From Phycisphaerae bacterium (GTDB lineage Bacteria > Planctomycetota > Phycisphaerae > UBA1845 > CAIVHJ01): a stretch of 64,000 bases of DNA. The notes below the pieces were generated by a model. That model did not search any database and was not told where the DNA came from. It was given only the letters and a program-made list of their open reading frames with translations. Location: positions 1 through 64,000 of the forward strand of contig JAJVHX010000007.1 of the NCBI GenBank assembly GCA_022072405.1, read 5' to 3'. Numbering within the stretch: the stretch's first letter is position 1; each line of letters opens with the position of its first letter. Positions 25,680-34,930 of the stretch are shown here, piece by piece. Both the position numbers and the translations under genes were made by a program.

Positions 25680-27179
25680 TTGCGATATCGCGATACGGTA
25701 TTGATGATGTTATTAGTGGTCGGCCTGGGGGGTTGTGTCGTACCACAACCGAGTGGTAAAGGGGATTGGTTCATCAAGACCGAAGCCCGCCACGGCATGT
25801 CCTATTATCTTTATCTGCCGGAAGACTACGTCAAGCGCGACCAGCAACAGCCGGCGGATAAGAAATGGCCGATCGTCATGACTTTCCACGGCATGCGCCC
25901 CTGGGATAGTGCTGGCGCCCAGATTATGGAGTGGCAACAGGAGGCGGATCGCTATGGGTTTGTCGTGATCGCACCCAGTACACGGATTTCGGATCTGCTG
26001 GGTGAACTGCCACTGCGCCATGTGAACAGCAGTCTGAAGGCTGATGAGCGCGATGTGCTGGCGGTGCTGGATGAGGTCGTCGCCAATTACGATGTAGATC
26101 CACGTTATGTATTGAGCACCAGCTGGTCGATGGGCGGGTATCTGGCCCATTACATGGTCAATCGCCATCCGGACCGGTTCAGCTGTCTGGCGGTGCGGCA
26201 GTCGAATTTTTCGGCGGATATACTGGATCCGGCCCAGGTGCCGAAATATCGCCATCAGCGGATGGCGGTGTTTTACACGAAAAACGATTTCAATATTTGC
26301 CAGCGGGAATCGCAGGAAGCGATTGCCTGGTATCGGCAGTTTGGTTTTGATATCATCGGCGGCATCGTCGATAATCTGGGCCACGAGCGGACTCCGGAGG
26401 TGGCGGCTGCATTTTTTGCTGAGACCTGCGGGGCGGTGGCGAAGACTCCGCCGACGGAATTGGCGACTCGAATCACCATTGAGGCGTCACCGGTAGCCCC
26501 CATCCAAAGTTCACCCAGACCGGGTGTATCAGGTGCGACCCCGCCGCGACCCGCAAATGCAGGGAACGCGGCCGCGCAGCAGACTCCACCACGGCCCAGC
26601 GGGGCCCAACCTATCGCTCAGAAAAGTTCCGTAGCTGCTTCGCCCAATCCGCCGAAAGGCAGTGGTGGAGCCAAGCCTCTATCGCGCACCGGAACGAACG
26701 TCACCAAGCCGCCGGCTGCTCGGGTGGCTTCGGGGCCGGCGGTGACCAACCGTCCTCCGACGCGTTCGGCCCCTACTCCTCCCGCCAAAGTTCAGCAACT
26801 GCCCACGCAGACCATTGATCTGACGCAACGTCCCCAGCCGACCTCCAAACCAGCGACCGGGGAGGCAGCCGCTAAAACGGCGACCCCACGTGAGAACAGT
26901 CCGCTGAATGTCAAACTGAGCGCTTATATCGGGATCAGCCCGATGCTCATCAGTTACACGGTGCAGATGCCGGCGGAGCTGATGAAAGATGCGGATGTGT
27001 TGTGGATGGATAACGGCCAGCCGATATCACGCGGGATCAGCGGTCAGAAGTCGCTGGTGGAACCGGGACAACATCGCCTGGAAGTGCTGGTCGTCGCGTC
27101 GGACAACAAAGAATATCGTGCTTCCAAAACGGTGACGGTACTGGAACGTCTGGCGATCGACGATGAATCCTCCGATTAA
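25680..27179 (+). CDS. Lipoprotein esterase of the polyhydroxybutyrate-depolymerase-like alpha/beta hydrolase type
   Basis: Starting at TTG 25680 gives a short lipoprotein signal ([18 protein letters not shown]). The ORF track begins 29 codons earlier, also at TTG, with a poor signal. The hydrolase domain (about 20-260) shows [13 protein letters not shown] (oxyanion region), [14 protein letters not shown] as the nucleophile elbow (S.S.G variant of GxSxG) and a late His in [11 protein letters not shown] long Pro/Ala/Thr-rich linker (about 270-410) leads to a C-terminal beta domain of about 80 residues. It is probably a surface-anchored carboxylesterase or depolymerase. yidD overlaps its 3' end. 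Confidence 0.75.
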   Translation: MRYRDTVLMMLLVVGLGGCVVPQPSGKGDWFIKTEARHGMSYYLYLPEDYVKRDQQQPADKKWPIVMTFHGMRPWDSAGAQIMEWQQEADRYGFVVIAPSTRISDLLGELPLRHVNSSLKADERDVLAVLDEVVANYDVDPRYVLSTSWSMGGYLAHYMVNRHPDRFSCLAVRQSNFSADILDPAQVPKYRHQRMAVFYTKNDFNICQRESQEAIAWYRQFGFDIIGGIVDNLGHERTPEVAAAFFAETCGAVAKTPPTELATRITIEASPVAPIQSSPRPGVSGATPPRPANAGNAAAQQTPPRPSGAQPIAQKSSVAASPNPPKGSGGAKPLSRTGTNVTKPPAARVASGPAVTNRPPTRSAPTPPAKVQQLPTQTIDLTQRPQPTSKPATGEAAAKTATPRENSPLNVKLSAYIGISPMLISYTVQMPAELMKDADVLWMDNGQPISRGISGQKSLVEPGQHRLEVLVVASDNKEYRASKTVTVLERLAIDDESSD

Positions 27180-27555
27180 AAATTCAACTACTGCAGTCCT
27201 CGACCTGACCGCGCGAACGACATCGCCAACTCCCATAAACCAGGAAATGAGTCCGTCTGCCCATCAAACAGTCGTGGTGTCCAATCGTACCCTATCTCGG
27301 TTATATGGAGTATGGCGGATAATGCACTACCTGCTGGTGGGGATGCTGGTGGTGGTGATCCAAGCCTATCAGTATGGGTTACGGCCGCTGCTGGTCGGGC
27401 AGTGTAAATTTTTCCCCTCCTGCAGTCATTATGCTCAGGAGGCACTCCAGCGGCATGGGATTCGGCGGGGCGGGTGGTTGGCTCTGAAACGACTCGGTCG
27501 ATGTCACCCGTTCAATACGGGCGGCATCGACCTGGTGCCGGATGATTGGGTCTGA
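27163..27555 (+). CDS. yidD: Membrane protein insertion efficiency factor
   Basis: YidD is a small membrane-associated protein that aids YidC-dependent membrane insertion. The diagnostic segments are present: [31 protein letters not shown] and [19 protein letters not shown]. The ORF begins at 27163, overlapping the esterase gene by 17 bases, and gives a 50-residue N-terminal extension compared with typical YidD. A later Met (near 27247, behind an aggaa site) or the Met before HYLLVG is a plausible alternative start. yidD usually lies with rpmH, rnpA and yidC; none are here. Confidence 0.9.
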   Translation: MNPPIKNSTTAVLDLTARTTSPTPINQEMSPSAHQTVVVSNRTLSRLYGVWRIMHYLLVGMLVVVIQAYQYGLRPLLVGQCKFFPSCSHYAQEALQRHGIRRGGWLALKRLGRCHPFNTGGIDLVPDDWV

Positions 27556-27580
27556 GTCGGATTAGAACCCGTCCGTCGTC

Positions 27581-28294
27581 TTACATGCTTTGTCGTCTTG
27601 TAGTAGAGGGTGTGGACGGGGACTGTCCCTCTGTACTCTCCTCTGCCTTACTCTTGCTGGCAGAGCCTTTGCGTTCGTAAAGCACGGTAACGAGCGGGGT
27701 AGAGGGTGAATCTTCCTCGCCTGGTTTATTCTCGATGGTGAAGGTGATCTTGTCGGCGCTGTCGAATTTGTATTTGTGTTGAGGCTGACTGGTATCTTCA
27801 TCGCCATCGGCGCCGATGGCGGTAAAGACGAGCGTCTGGGTATTGGCGTCATATTCACCGGAAAATTCCTGGCCGCTGTTGTAGTTGTTGAACCACCAGT
27901 AGCGATATTGGCCCAACTCCTGGTTGTAGGTCATCACCGCGTGGCCTTCGAGGGCCATGTTGCGATCCTTGTTACGGCTGCGATATTCGCCCATCACATA
28001 GAGATCGCCAAGCTCCTTGGTATAGCTGGCGTCCCCTTTACCTTTGCTGGCGGGTTGATCGCCGTCGGCGGGATAATCTTCATCGATTTTCCATTTGCCT
28101 TCAAAGCGATATAACAGTTTGACGCCGCTGTCGGAGGTGGAGACATCGGTGGGGCGTTCATCACGACCGGGCTTGGCAGCGGCGGGGTCTTGCATTCGGT
28201 CATTATCATGTGGATCCTGAGCCTGTAACCGAGGAGAGGCGAAATACAATGCGATAACCAAGCCAGCAGCCAGTGTCAGCATCCGGGCGCACAT
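27581..28294 (-). CDS. Secreted protein, DUF1579-like
   Basis: The 237-residue protein has a signal peptide (LTLAAGLVIALYFASPRLQA) and a beta-rich domain: an opening FEGKWKIDEDY motif, then YVMGEYRS, AVMTYNQELGQYRYWWFNN and LVFTA. This resembles DUF1579/lipocalin-like proteins that begin with a 'xGxW' motif. The C-terminal 35 residues are low-complexity Ser/Glu/Thr. It lies downstream of the superoxide dismutase but behind a terminator, so it is probably transcribed separately. Function unknown. Confidence 0.65.
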   Translation of the reverse strand: MCARMLTLAAGLVIALYFASPRLQAQDPHDNDRMQDPAAAKPGRDERPTDVSTSDSGVKLLYRFEGKWKIDEDYPADGDQPASKGKGDASYTKELGDLYVMGEYRSRNKDRNMALEGHAVMTYNQELGQYRYWWFNNYNSGQEFSGEYDANTQTLVFTAIGADGDEDTSQPQHKYKFDSADKITFTIENKPGEEDSPSTPLVTVLYERKGSASKSKAEESTEGQSPSTPSTTRRQSM

Positions 28295-28313
28295 GGATCA
28301 TCTCCTAGAAGAA

Positions 28314-28349
28314 AATAGCAGGAAGAAGTCGATGCTTCTTCCTGCTATT
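28314..28349 (-). terminator. Intrinsic terminator of the superoxide dismutase gene
   Basis: A perfect 15-bp stem (aatagcaggaagaag with cttcttcctgctatt) closes a six-base loop; on the minus strand it is followed by a T-rich tail (ttcttct). It lies about 30 bases past the sod stop codon. Confidence 0.85.
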
Positions 28350-28377
28350 GTACCGAAAAGGCCAGCCTTGAGGGAAG

Positions 28378-28992
28378 TCAGGCTTTCCGGGCGGCATCGT
28401 ACAGTTCGGCGACCTTGTTCCAGTTGATGACATTCCACCAGGCGGTGATATAGTCGGGGCGGCGATTCTGGTATTTCAGGTAATAGGCATGTTCCCAGAC
28501 GTCCAGTCCGAGGATGGGATGGTGGCTTTCCATGATGGGGCTGTCCTGGTTAAGGGTGTTGAAGCAATGCAGTTGGCCGCCCTTGACGGTCAGCCAGGCC
28601 CAGCCGCTGCCGAAACGGGTGGTGGCGGCGGTGGTGAATTTTTCCTTGAAGGAGTCAAAGGTACCGAAGGTGGTGTCGATAGCTTTGGCGAGGTCGCCGC
28701 GCGGGGAGCCGCCGGCGCCGCTGCCCATGATCTGCCAGAAAAGGGTATGATTGGCATGGCCGCCGCCGTGATTTATGATCATCTGGCGGATATTGTCGGG
28801 TGCGGAATTCACTTCACGGAGCAGTTGTTCGAGTGGTTTGTTGGCGAGGGCTGCCTGACCTTCGAGGGCTTTGTTCAAGCTGGTGACATAGGTGCTGTGA
28901 TGTTTGGTATGGTGGATCTCCATGGTGCGGGCATCGATGTGCGGTTCAAGGGCGTCATAGGCGTAGGGTAGCGGGGGTAACGTATGGCTCAT
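28378..28992 (-). CDS. sod: Iron/manganese superoxide dismutase
   Basis: The 204-residue protein has the typical N-terminus ([16 protein letters not shown]), the metal ligand His in [13 protein letters not shown], a second His in [13 protein letters not shown], and the C-terminal signature [15 protein letters not shown] containing the last two ligands. It disproportionates superoxide in the cytoplasm. Whether it uses iron or manganese cannot be decided by eye. It is monocistronic with its own terminator. Confidence 0.95.
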   Translation of the reverse strand: MSHTLPPLPYAYDALEPHIDARTMEIHHTKHHSTYVTSLNKALEGQAALANKPLEQLLREVNSAPDNIRQMIINHGGGHANHTLFWQIMGSGAGGSPRGDLAKAIDTTFGTFDSFKEKFTTAATTRFGSGWAWLTVKGGQLHCFNTLNQDSPIMESHHPILGLDVWEHAYYLKYQNRRPDYITAWWNVINWNKVAELYDAARKA

Positions 28993-29100
28993 GATGATTC
29001 TCCTGAGTGTAGATAGTGTGACTCTCTGATGGCTGGGCCGTCAGGCGATAGCCCGATAGCCCGTTCGAAACAGCCCAGAATTATAGGCGGATGGCGGAAC

Positions 29101-30663
29101 ATGAACAGGCGTTATCTGGATAAGATTCTAACTGACGCTCAGCTAACAGCCTGGGTCGAGCGGATCCGGGCCGCGGGGCAGCGGATCGTGTTATGCCATG
29201 GCTGTTTCGACATTGTGCACCCCGGCCATATCCGCCACCTGGAATTTGCCCGGCGGCATGGTGAACAGCTACTGGTATCGATCAGCGGGGATGCGGTGAT
29301 CGACAAGGCGGCGGAGCGTCCTTACATTCCCCAGGAACTGCGAGCCGAAAATCTGGCGGCGCTGGAGATGGTGGATGCGGTGTTTATCGCACCCGGAGCC
29401 ACCGCACTGGAAGTGCTGCAACAGGTGCAACCAGATGTGTATGTCAAAGGGGAGGAGTATCAGGGTTCGGCTGATCCGCGTTTTCTGGCGGAGCAGCAAC
29501 TGGTGGAACACTCGGGCGGGCGGGTGATCTTTTCCAGCGGAGATATTATCTACAGTTCGACGGCGCTGTTGCAGGCGGTAGGGGGTGATCCGGAGCTGGA
29601 TTCGCGACGGCTGGCGTACGTCTGTCAGCGGCACGAGATCAGTCGGCTGCTGCTGGAGACACTGATCAGTCGATTCGCTGCTCAGCGGGTGATCGTGGTG
29701 GGGGATATTATCGTCGATCGCTACATTCATTGTGATGCGCTGGCAGTGGCGGCGGAAGCGCCGGTGATGTCGCTGCGGCAGCTGGATGAGCATGTGTATA
29801 TCGGCGGGGCGGGGGTGGTGGCGAGGCATCTGGCTGCTCTGGGAGCTAACGTGACACTGATGAGCAGTCTGGGCAAGGAAAGTTATTCCGAACGGGCGGC
29901 GACTGAACTTCAGCAGGCCGGTGTGGAACTGCTGGCGATTCATTCACGGCCGGCGTTGCCGGTCAAATCGCGATACCTGGTGGAGACACAGAAAATTTTC
30001 AAAGTGGAACAGACTGAGCAGGTGCCACTGGACAGTGTGGCGTTGCGGCGGCTGGTGGATTTATTGCAGGAACGGGCGGGGGCGGTGTCGGCGGTGATCT
30101 TCTGCGATTTCGGTTATGGGGTGGTGAGCGAAGGATTGCTGCAGCAGGTGTTGCCGGCGTTGCGGCCGCGCGTGCCGGTACTGGCGGCGGATGTCAGCGG
30201 GCCGCGCGGCAGTCTATTGCATTACCGGGAGGTGGACCTGTTCTGCCCGACCGAGCGGGAGGTGCGGGCTACGCTGCATAATTATGAGGATGGTTTGTCG
30301 CAGGTGGCGTGGGAGTTGTTGCGGATCACGCAGGCCCGGCAACTGCTGGCGACGCTGGGCCATCGCGGACTGGTGGCGTTTCAGCGGCCGACGACCGATC
30401 CGCATTCATCGGCGTGGCATGGCCGATTGCGCAGCGATTACCTGCAGGCCCTTGAAGGGCGGGCCATCGATCCGCTGGGCTGTGGCGATGCGCTGCTGGC
30501 AGGGGCCACGCTGGGCTTGTGCGCCGGGGCCAGTCTGCTGCAGGCTGCATACCTGGGCAGTTCCCTGGCCACGCTGGAAGCTGCGGAACTGGGTAACATC
30601 CCGATCGGCGCTGATCGGTTGCGGCGATTCCTGGCCACGCGAACCGAATTGAACCATGAATAA
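29101..30663 (+). CDS. hldE: Bifunctional HldE-like protein with reversed domain order
   Basis: The first 160 residues form a cytidylyltransferase-type domain (VLCHGCFDIVHPGHIRHLEF, with the HxGH signature; later VKGEEYQG). The rest is a PfkB-family sugar kinase (VVGDIIVDRYIHCD near the start and DPLGCGDALLAGA containing the catalytic Asp). HldE in enterobacteria carries the kinase first and the nucleotidyltransferase second; here the order is swapped. HldE makes ADP-L-glycero-manno-heptose precursors for LPS. The ORF track begins 24 codons earlier; Met at 29101 fits the domain boundary better. The anion hole reads GCGD where GAGD is usual. Confidence 0.8.
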   Translation: MNRRYLDKILTDAQLTAWVERIRAAGQRIVLCHGCFDIVHPGHIRHLEFARRHGEQLLVSISGDAVIDKAAERPYIPQELRAENLAALEMVDAVFIAPGATALEVLQQVQPDVYVKGEEYQGSADPRFLAEQQLVEHSGGRVIFSSGDIIYSSTALLQAVGGDPELDSRRLAYVCQRHEISRLLLETLISRFAAQRVIVVGDIIVDRYIHCDALAVAAEAPVMSLRQLDEHVYIGGAGVVARHLAALGANVTLMSSLGKESYSERAATELQQAGVELLAIHSRPALPVKSRYLVETQKIFKVEQTEQVPLDSVALRRLVDLLQERAGAVSAVIFCDFGYGVVSEGLLQQVLPALRPRVPVLAADVSGPRGSLLHYREVDLFCPTEREVRATLHNYEDGLSQVAWELLRITQARQLLATLGHRGLVAFQRPTTDPHSSAWHGRLRSDYLQALEGRAIDPLGCGDALLAGATLGLCAGASLLQAAYLGSSLATLEAAELGNIPIGADRLRRFLATRTELNHE

Positions 30664-30710
30664 TGGAGAAATAATCATTGCAGGTCCGGTCTCGTAATTT
30701 CTGGAATTAT

Positions 30711-30858
30711 TCCGCGCGGGCTAAAGCGGATTCGTATTAATCGTTCCGTAGTGCAGGACTGCAATATCACACGGCTCACGGAGCCGTGGCACACCACGGG
30801 GTCTTTATCAGGCGGACCAATAACAATGAAACCGCTCTGAAGCCCGCGGCTTTTTGAA
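30711..30858 (+). repeat. REP-A repeat split in two by Element B
   Basis: The left half (tccGCGCGGGCTaaag, 30711-30726) and right half (ctgaAGCCCGCGGCTttttgaag, from 30836) together rebuild one palindromic repeat. Everything between them is Element B. The loop hexamer CTRAAG occurs on both sides, as a target-site duplication would leave. Confidence 0.8.
30726..30836 (+). mobile_element. Element B copy nested inside a REP-A repeat
   Basis: About 111 bp beginning gCGGATTCG and ending AAACCGCT, imperfect inverted termini, with the hairpin CACGGCTCacgGAGCCGTG in the middle. It encodes nothing. It matches the reverse complement of 16109-16257 along both ends. Non-coding, short, inverted termini and a possible target duplication together suggest a MITE-like element. 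Confidence 0.7.
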
Positions 30859-30904
30859 GATCACTGAAAATACCTGGGGTGGTACACTCAACACTTATGT
30901 TGCG

Positions 30905-31705
30905 CTAGGCTTCGTGAGGCAGAGATTCGGCGGATTCTGTAGTGGTGGTCAGGCCATCAAACAAAGTGGAGCCGACGCGGATGAGAGTGGCACCTTCTTC
31001 GATGGCGACTTCAAAATCGTGGCTCATACCCATGGAGAGTTCGCGGAAGTCGGTGCCGACCAATTCCTGCTCGTGCAGTTCGTCATGCAGTTCGCGCAGC
31101 CGGGCGAATATCGGGCGGGTCTGTTGCGGATCATCGGTGTACGGGGCCATGGTCATCAAACCGACGATGCGCAGCCCGGACAGGGCCTGCATCTGTTCGA
31201 GCAGTATCTGCATTGCTCCGACGGCCATGCCGAACTTGGTCGATTCACTGGAAAGGTTGACCTGCAGGAGAATGTCGACGGTGAGCTGATGACGGCGGGC
31301 TTCGTGGCTGATCTGCTCCGCCAGGCGGAGACTATCCACCGAGTGAATCACGGTGACCCAGGGCAGCAGGGTGCGCACCTTGTTGCGCTGCAGGTGGCCG
31401 ATCATGTGCCAGCGCGGCTGGGATGAAGCGTTCGCCTCCCTACCGAGCAGGCGACGACGTTTGCAGGATTCGTTGATCATGGCGGCGCGGCGGATCAGTT
31501 CCTGAGCGCGACTTTCTCCAAGAGTGCTCAACCCCAGTTCCAGCGCTAAGCGCACGACGTCCAGATCGACATATTTGGTGACGGCGACGAGGCGGATGTC
31601 GGCGGGGTCGCGACGGGCGCGGGCACAGGCAGAAGCGATCCGCCACTGCAAACGTTCATAATTATCGTGCAGGCGTTGGGCGGCAGGTGGGCGGGCGATG
31701 TTCAT
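30905..31705 (-). CDS. yggS: YggS/PLPBP-family pyridoxal-phosphate homeostasis protein
   Basis: From the Met at 31705 (ribosome-binding site gaggtg) the protein has 266 residues. It shows the PLP-binding segment RLVAVTKYVD with the Schiff-base lysine, then LGESRAQELIRRA, WHMIGHLQRNKVR, VDILLQVNLSSESTKFG, GLMTMAPYTDD, LSMGMSHDFEVAIEEG and IRVGSTLFDG, all family landmarks in order. The protein binds PLP without catalysing a known reaction and buffers vitamin B6. The ORF track start 20 codons upstream lacks support. Confidence 0.93.
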   Translation of the reverse strand: MNIARPPAAQRLHDNYERLQWRIASACARARRDPADIRLVAVTKYVDLDVVRLALELGLSTLGESRAQELIRRAAMINESCKRRRLLGREANASSQPRWHMIGHLQRNKVRTLLPWVTVIHSVDSLRLAEQISHEARRHQLTVDILLQVNLSSESTKFGMAVGAMQILLEQMQALSGLRIVGLMTMAPYTDDPQQTRPIFARLRELHDELHEQELVGTDFRELSMGMSHDFEVAIEEGATLIRVGSTLFDGLTTTTESAESLPHEA

Positions 31706-31856
31706 GAACGACACCTCAAGCCATTTCCCCACTGTGAAAGATAACAATTTTATAGACAGTGACAATCATTTTCCCGTTCGTTAGGATTAAGTTCACTTAA
31801 CAGGCCGTCGAACGGAGCACTGTAGTCTGGTGGTGCTGGCGATATTAAATTACAGC

Positions 31857-31890
31857 CTCGTGCAGGCTGAAGCCTGCGGCTCTTTGAATT
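31857..31890 (+). repeat. REP-A repeat
   Basis: tCGTGCAGGCTgaAGCCTGCGGCTCTTTGaatt, arms CAGGCT/AGCCTG. It lies in the divergent gap between yggS and trmB, 38 bases before the trmB start. Confidence 0.85.
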
Positions 31891-31927
31891 AGAACTGGGT
31901 ACTGGCGACGAGGAATGAGTAGAGAAA

Positions 31928-32551
31928 ATGGCGCTGGTGTTGGATGACATTATTCACGCATTGCCGATCGAACCGGCGCTGCTCGACCTGGCTGGTTTGT
32001 TTGGCAATGAACATGCAGTGGAGCTGGAAATAGGTACGGGTAAGGGAAATTTTCTGTTGGAACGGGCGCAGCTTCATCGGGAGCGGAATTTCATCGGAGT
32101 GGAATGGGCCAACCAATATTTTCTGCATGTGGCCCAGCGGGCAGCCAAACGGGGTCTTGAGAATGTGCGGATGCTGCGTACCGATGCCAAAGTATTGGTA
32201 ATGTGTTGTTTGCCAGCCGCTGCGCTGGAGGTTGTGCACATTTATCATCCCGATCCCTGGCCGAAGAAGCGACATCACAAACGACGGTTGATCAATGCTG
32301 AATTTGCCGAAGCGCTGGTGCGGGTGGTCACGCCGGGCGGAGCCATCTATCTGCAGACCGATCATGACGAATATCACCAGGTGATGAAAAACGTGCTGGG
32401 CCAGCGAACGGAACTTGAACTGACTCTGGAGCTTACCAATAATCCTACGACCGCCGAATTACTGACGGCGACGAATTACCAGAAAAAATATCAGCAACAG
32501 GGTCGCAACATTAACCGACTCGAATACCGGCGGAAGGAATTGTGTTCATGA
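31928..32551 (+). CDS. trmB: tRNA (guanine-N7-)-methyltransferase
   Basis: TrmB methylates guanine 46 in the variable loop of tRNAs using S-adenosylmethionine. The 207-residue protein has the SAM-binding motif LEIGTGKGNFLLE, the FIGVEWANQY and VRMLRTDAKVL segments, and the signature HIYHPDPWPKKRHHKRRL (PDPWPKxRHxKRR is diagnostic). It heads a run of five genes, several of them overlapping; its stop codon overlaps the next start as ATGA. Confidence 0.95.
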   Translation: MALVLDDIIHALPIEPALLDLAGLFGNEHAVELEIGTGKGNFLLERAQLHRERNFIGVEWANQYFLHVAQRAAKRGLENVRMLRTDAKVLVMCCLPAAALEVVHIYHPDPWPKKRHHKRRLINAEFAEALVRVVTPGGAIYLQTDHDEYHQVMKNVLGQRTELELTLELTNNPTTAELLTATNYQKKYQQQGRNINRLEYRRKELCS

Positions 32552-33843
32552 ATGGCGTTCGCCTCAGTCGAGCAGTTGGGTTCAGGCGAATGTGCTGGAG
32601 TGCGCTATTGTTGGGTGCGCTGTCGGGCTGCAATGATGAAACGTCAATCTGCACCGCGGGTGGGGCGAGTGCGGCGGATTATCAACTGTCGCCATCCGGT
32701 GAGGTGGTGGCGGTGGTTGATCCGGTGCTCTTCGATAAGGTGTTTGATTGGCAGGACAGTGGTACACCGGCGGGCAGTCAGAATTTTGAATGTCTGGTGA
32801 ATTATTTTACGCAGCGTTACAGCAATGATGTGGATATGCTGCTGGTGGTGCTCAATATATCGCGGGCTGATTTTCTGGAGCGCAGTACGAGGCGGGTGGT
32901 ATCCAATTTCACGGTGACGCAGCGGGTGTTTGACAGCGGAATCGGCTTGCAGAGCATTCCCTTGAGCAGCCAGGTGGGCGGAGCGGCGTTGCGGAGTTTC
33001 AGTTTTTTTGGAGTGCGCGAGGGAATCGAGGCGGGTCCGGCGTTGCATGAACTGGCCCATAACTGGGCAGCTTACCTGGATGGTCCGGAGTCGTTGCTGG
33101 CCCAGGTGTCAGCATCGCCGGTGGCGCACTGGGGGTTTACGTCGGTGGGCGGAGCGCTGGGCGGCTGGGATCCCCAGACGCTGGAACCGCTGGCGGTAGA
33201 TCGGTTCCGGGTATGCAGCCCGTCACCGTTTGAGCGATTTTCACCGGCGGGTTACGCCAATGATAATATTCCCTATGCCCCGCTCGAACTCTACCTGATG
33301 GGACTGATTCCCGCTGACGAAGTGCCGCCAATTGAAGTAGCCATCAACCCGGTAGTGTCGAGCAGCGACGGGCAGTGTTCGGAAATTTATGCCGATGGGA
33401 TGGAGACGGTGACCATCGATGAAATCGTAGCGGATAATGGCGCGCGGGTTCCCGCAGCCGAGGAAGCGCCGACGCAGTTCCAGTTGGGGGTCATGCTGAT
33501 CAGCGATCATTATCTTGATGAGCAGGAATGGCAATATTATGAGGAAGCACTGCTCTGCCTGGAGGCGAGCGGTTCCTGCGGACGGCTGGTTGAAGGCGTG
33601 ACCAGCATCGCCGGGCAGCAGCCGATCTTTATCCCGCTCAGTTTTTATGAAGCCACCGGCGGGCGAGCGGAACTGCAGTTCGAGCAACTCGAGGAACTGC
33701 CGTCGAGTGAAAGTACGAATTCGACCGACAGCGGCACGCTGAAGCAGTCGCGCCGTCGCGGATCAGGAGAATGGCAGGTGGTGGAGTGTCCGCTGAATGA
33801 ACAGCCCGCTGATGATGGAGGGGAGTCATGCAGCGCTGGGTAG
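32548..33843 (+). CDS. Lipoprotein with HELAH zinc-protease motif
   Basis: The start ATG overlaps the trmB stop (ATGA), implying translational coupling. Residues 1-30 form a lipoprotein signal with lipobox ALSGC. The motif LHELAHNWAAY (about residue 168) is an HExxH zinc-binding site; a third ligand is not obvious. The rest is a globular domain of about 400 residues with five or six cysteines, suggesting an exported, disulfide-containing protein. It is followed without a gap by two membrane-protein genes. I cannot name the peptidase family. Confidence 0.65.
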   Translation: MNGVRLSRAVGFRRMCWSALLLGALSGCNDETSICTAGGASAADYQLSPSGEVVAVVDPVLFDKVFDWQDSGTPAGSQNFECLVNYFTQRYSNDVDMLLVVLNISRADFLERSTRRVVSNFTVTQRVFDSGIGLQSIPLSSQVGGAALRSFSFFGVREGIEAGPALHELAHNWAAYLDGPESLLAQVSASPVAHWGFTSVGGALGGWDPQTLEPLAVDRFRVCSPSPFERFSPAGYANDNIPYAPLELYLMGLIPADEVPPIEVAINPVVSSSDGQCSEIYADGMETVTIDEIVADNGARVPAAEEAPTQFQLGVMLISDHYLDEQEWQYYEEALLCLEASGSCGRLVEGVTSIAGQQPIFIPLSFYEATGGRAELQFEQLEELPSSESTNSTDSGTLKQSRRRGSGEWQVVECPLNEQPADDGGESCSAG

Positions 33844-34343
33844 TACCGGTTTATCCGCAGGCGGTGGATCGCGGCTGGTCGCTGCGCCAGGGATTGTCGT
33901 GGGGGTTGGCGGCGACGACGGGGATGGCGTTGCTATTGGCGGTGCTGATGTGCGGACTGGCGCGGTGGGTTCCTTTTCTGCTGATCGACGATTTCATGCT
34001 GGTGGACAGCCAGCCGGAAGCGTGGACACGGGTTTATCCGTGGGGGTTCGGGGTAACCGGGTTGCTGGGGGCGCTGGTCGGGTGGATTCTGCTCGAAACC
34101 ATGCAGCGGTCTTCGGGGATGGCGGGCAGTCTGTGCACGGGCTATGCGCTGCTGATGGCCATCGCAGTGATCGGGGTGAAACATCTCTGGTATGCTCTTT
34201 ATGGTGTGCAGACTTCGGAGGGATTTATCGCCGGCTGGCAGTGGGTCAGCCCGGAGTATCTGCTCTGGTACAGCTATGGTTCCTGGGTCGGGCTGGGGGC
34301 GCTGCTGCTGTGGCGGAGGCTGATGGAACGTGAAGCGGAATGA
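33828..34343 (+). CDS. Four-helix membrane protein
   Basis: The 171-residue protein starts within the end of the preceding gene behind a strong ggagggg ribosome-binding site. Four hydrophobic helices are visible (about 20-50, 62-85, 98-122 and 140-162). Its last 50 residues (KHLWYALYG...GWQWVSPEYLLW) resemble in layout the C-terminus of the next gene, so the pair may be distant paralogs. Function unknown; the operon position suggests a partner of the exported protease-like lipoprotein. Confidence 0.65.
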   Translation: MQRWVVPVYPQAVDRGWSLRQGLSWGLAATTGMALLLAVLMCGLARWVPFLLIDDFMLVDSQPEAWTRVYPWGFGVTGLLGALVGWILLETMQRSSGMAGSLCTGYALLMAIAVIGVKHLWYALYGVQTSEGFIAGWQWVSPEYLLWYSYGSWVGLGALLLWRRLMEREAE

Positions 34344-34399
34344 AACTCGCGCTGACCCTCGTCTAGTCCGTTCCAGACCGACTAATTATACTAATCGCC

Positions 34400-34930
34400 A
34401 TGCGAACGCTGAATGACATGCCTGACCAATGGCAGGAACACTCGTCAACAGAGTGGTCGGTGGCGAAGGGGGTGCGGAACGGCCTGATGGCGACGGCGGT
34501 GGCGGCGCTGGCGGCGGCAGGATTACTTCTGCTGGTGACCTGGCAATCGCCGGGGTCGTTCATCATCACCGGTGACGACCTGGAAGGCGGCATCCTGCGA
34601 ATGTTTCTGGGAAAGGTATTGCTGCAGGTGCTGGTGGCTGCGGGGCTGATGCGGCTATTGCTCGGGGTGATGATTCGATTTTCCGGCGGGCTGACCGGCG
34701 GGGGGACCACGATACTGGTGGTACTGCTGGCGGTGGCGATTCTGATTTCGAAACATCCACTGTTGGCGGTGGTGGGGTATGATGGCGGTACGGGTCTGGT
34801 GACAGGGGGTCACTGGCTGAATCCGGGTGTGATCTTGATGAGCAATCTGTGCAACTGGGCTGGGGTGGGGCTGGGAGTGGTGCTGTTCAAGGATGGCAGC
34901 GGGGTGCTGGAGTGGCTGGGGTATGGTTGA
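34400..34930 (+). CDS. Four-helix membrane protein, possible paralog of the preceding gene
   Basis: This 176-residue protein has an acidic N-terminus, then hydrophobic helices at about 30-55, 70-95, 105-122 and 145-165. The segment KHPLLAVVGYDGG...GGHWLNPGVIL parallels the upstream protein. The gene overlaps the start of tdk by a few bases. No catalytic residues are seen and the role is unknown. Confidence 0.65.
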   Translation: MRTLNDMPDQWQEHSSTEWSVAKGVRNGLMATAVAALAAAGLLLLVTWQSPGSFIITGDDLEGGILRMFLGKVLLQVLVAAGLMRLLLGVMIRFSGGLTGGGTTILVVLLAVAILISKHPLLAVVGYDGGTGLVTGGHWLNPGVILMSNLCNWAGVGLGVVLFKDGSGVLEWLGYG

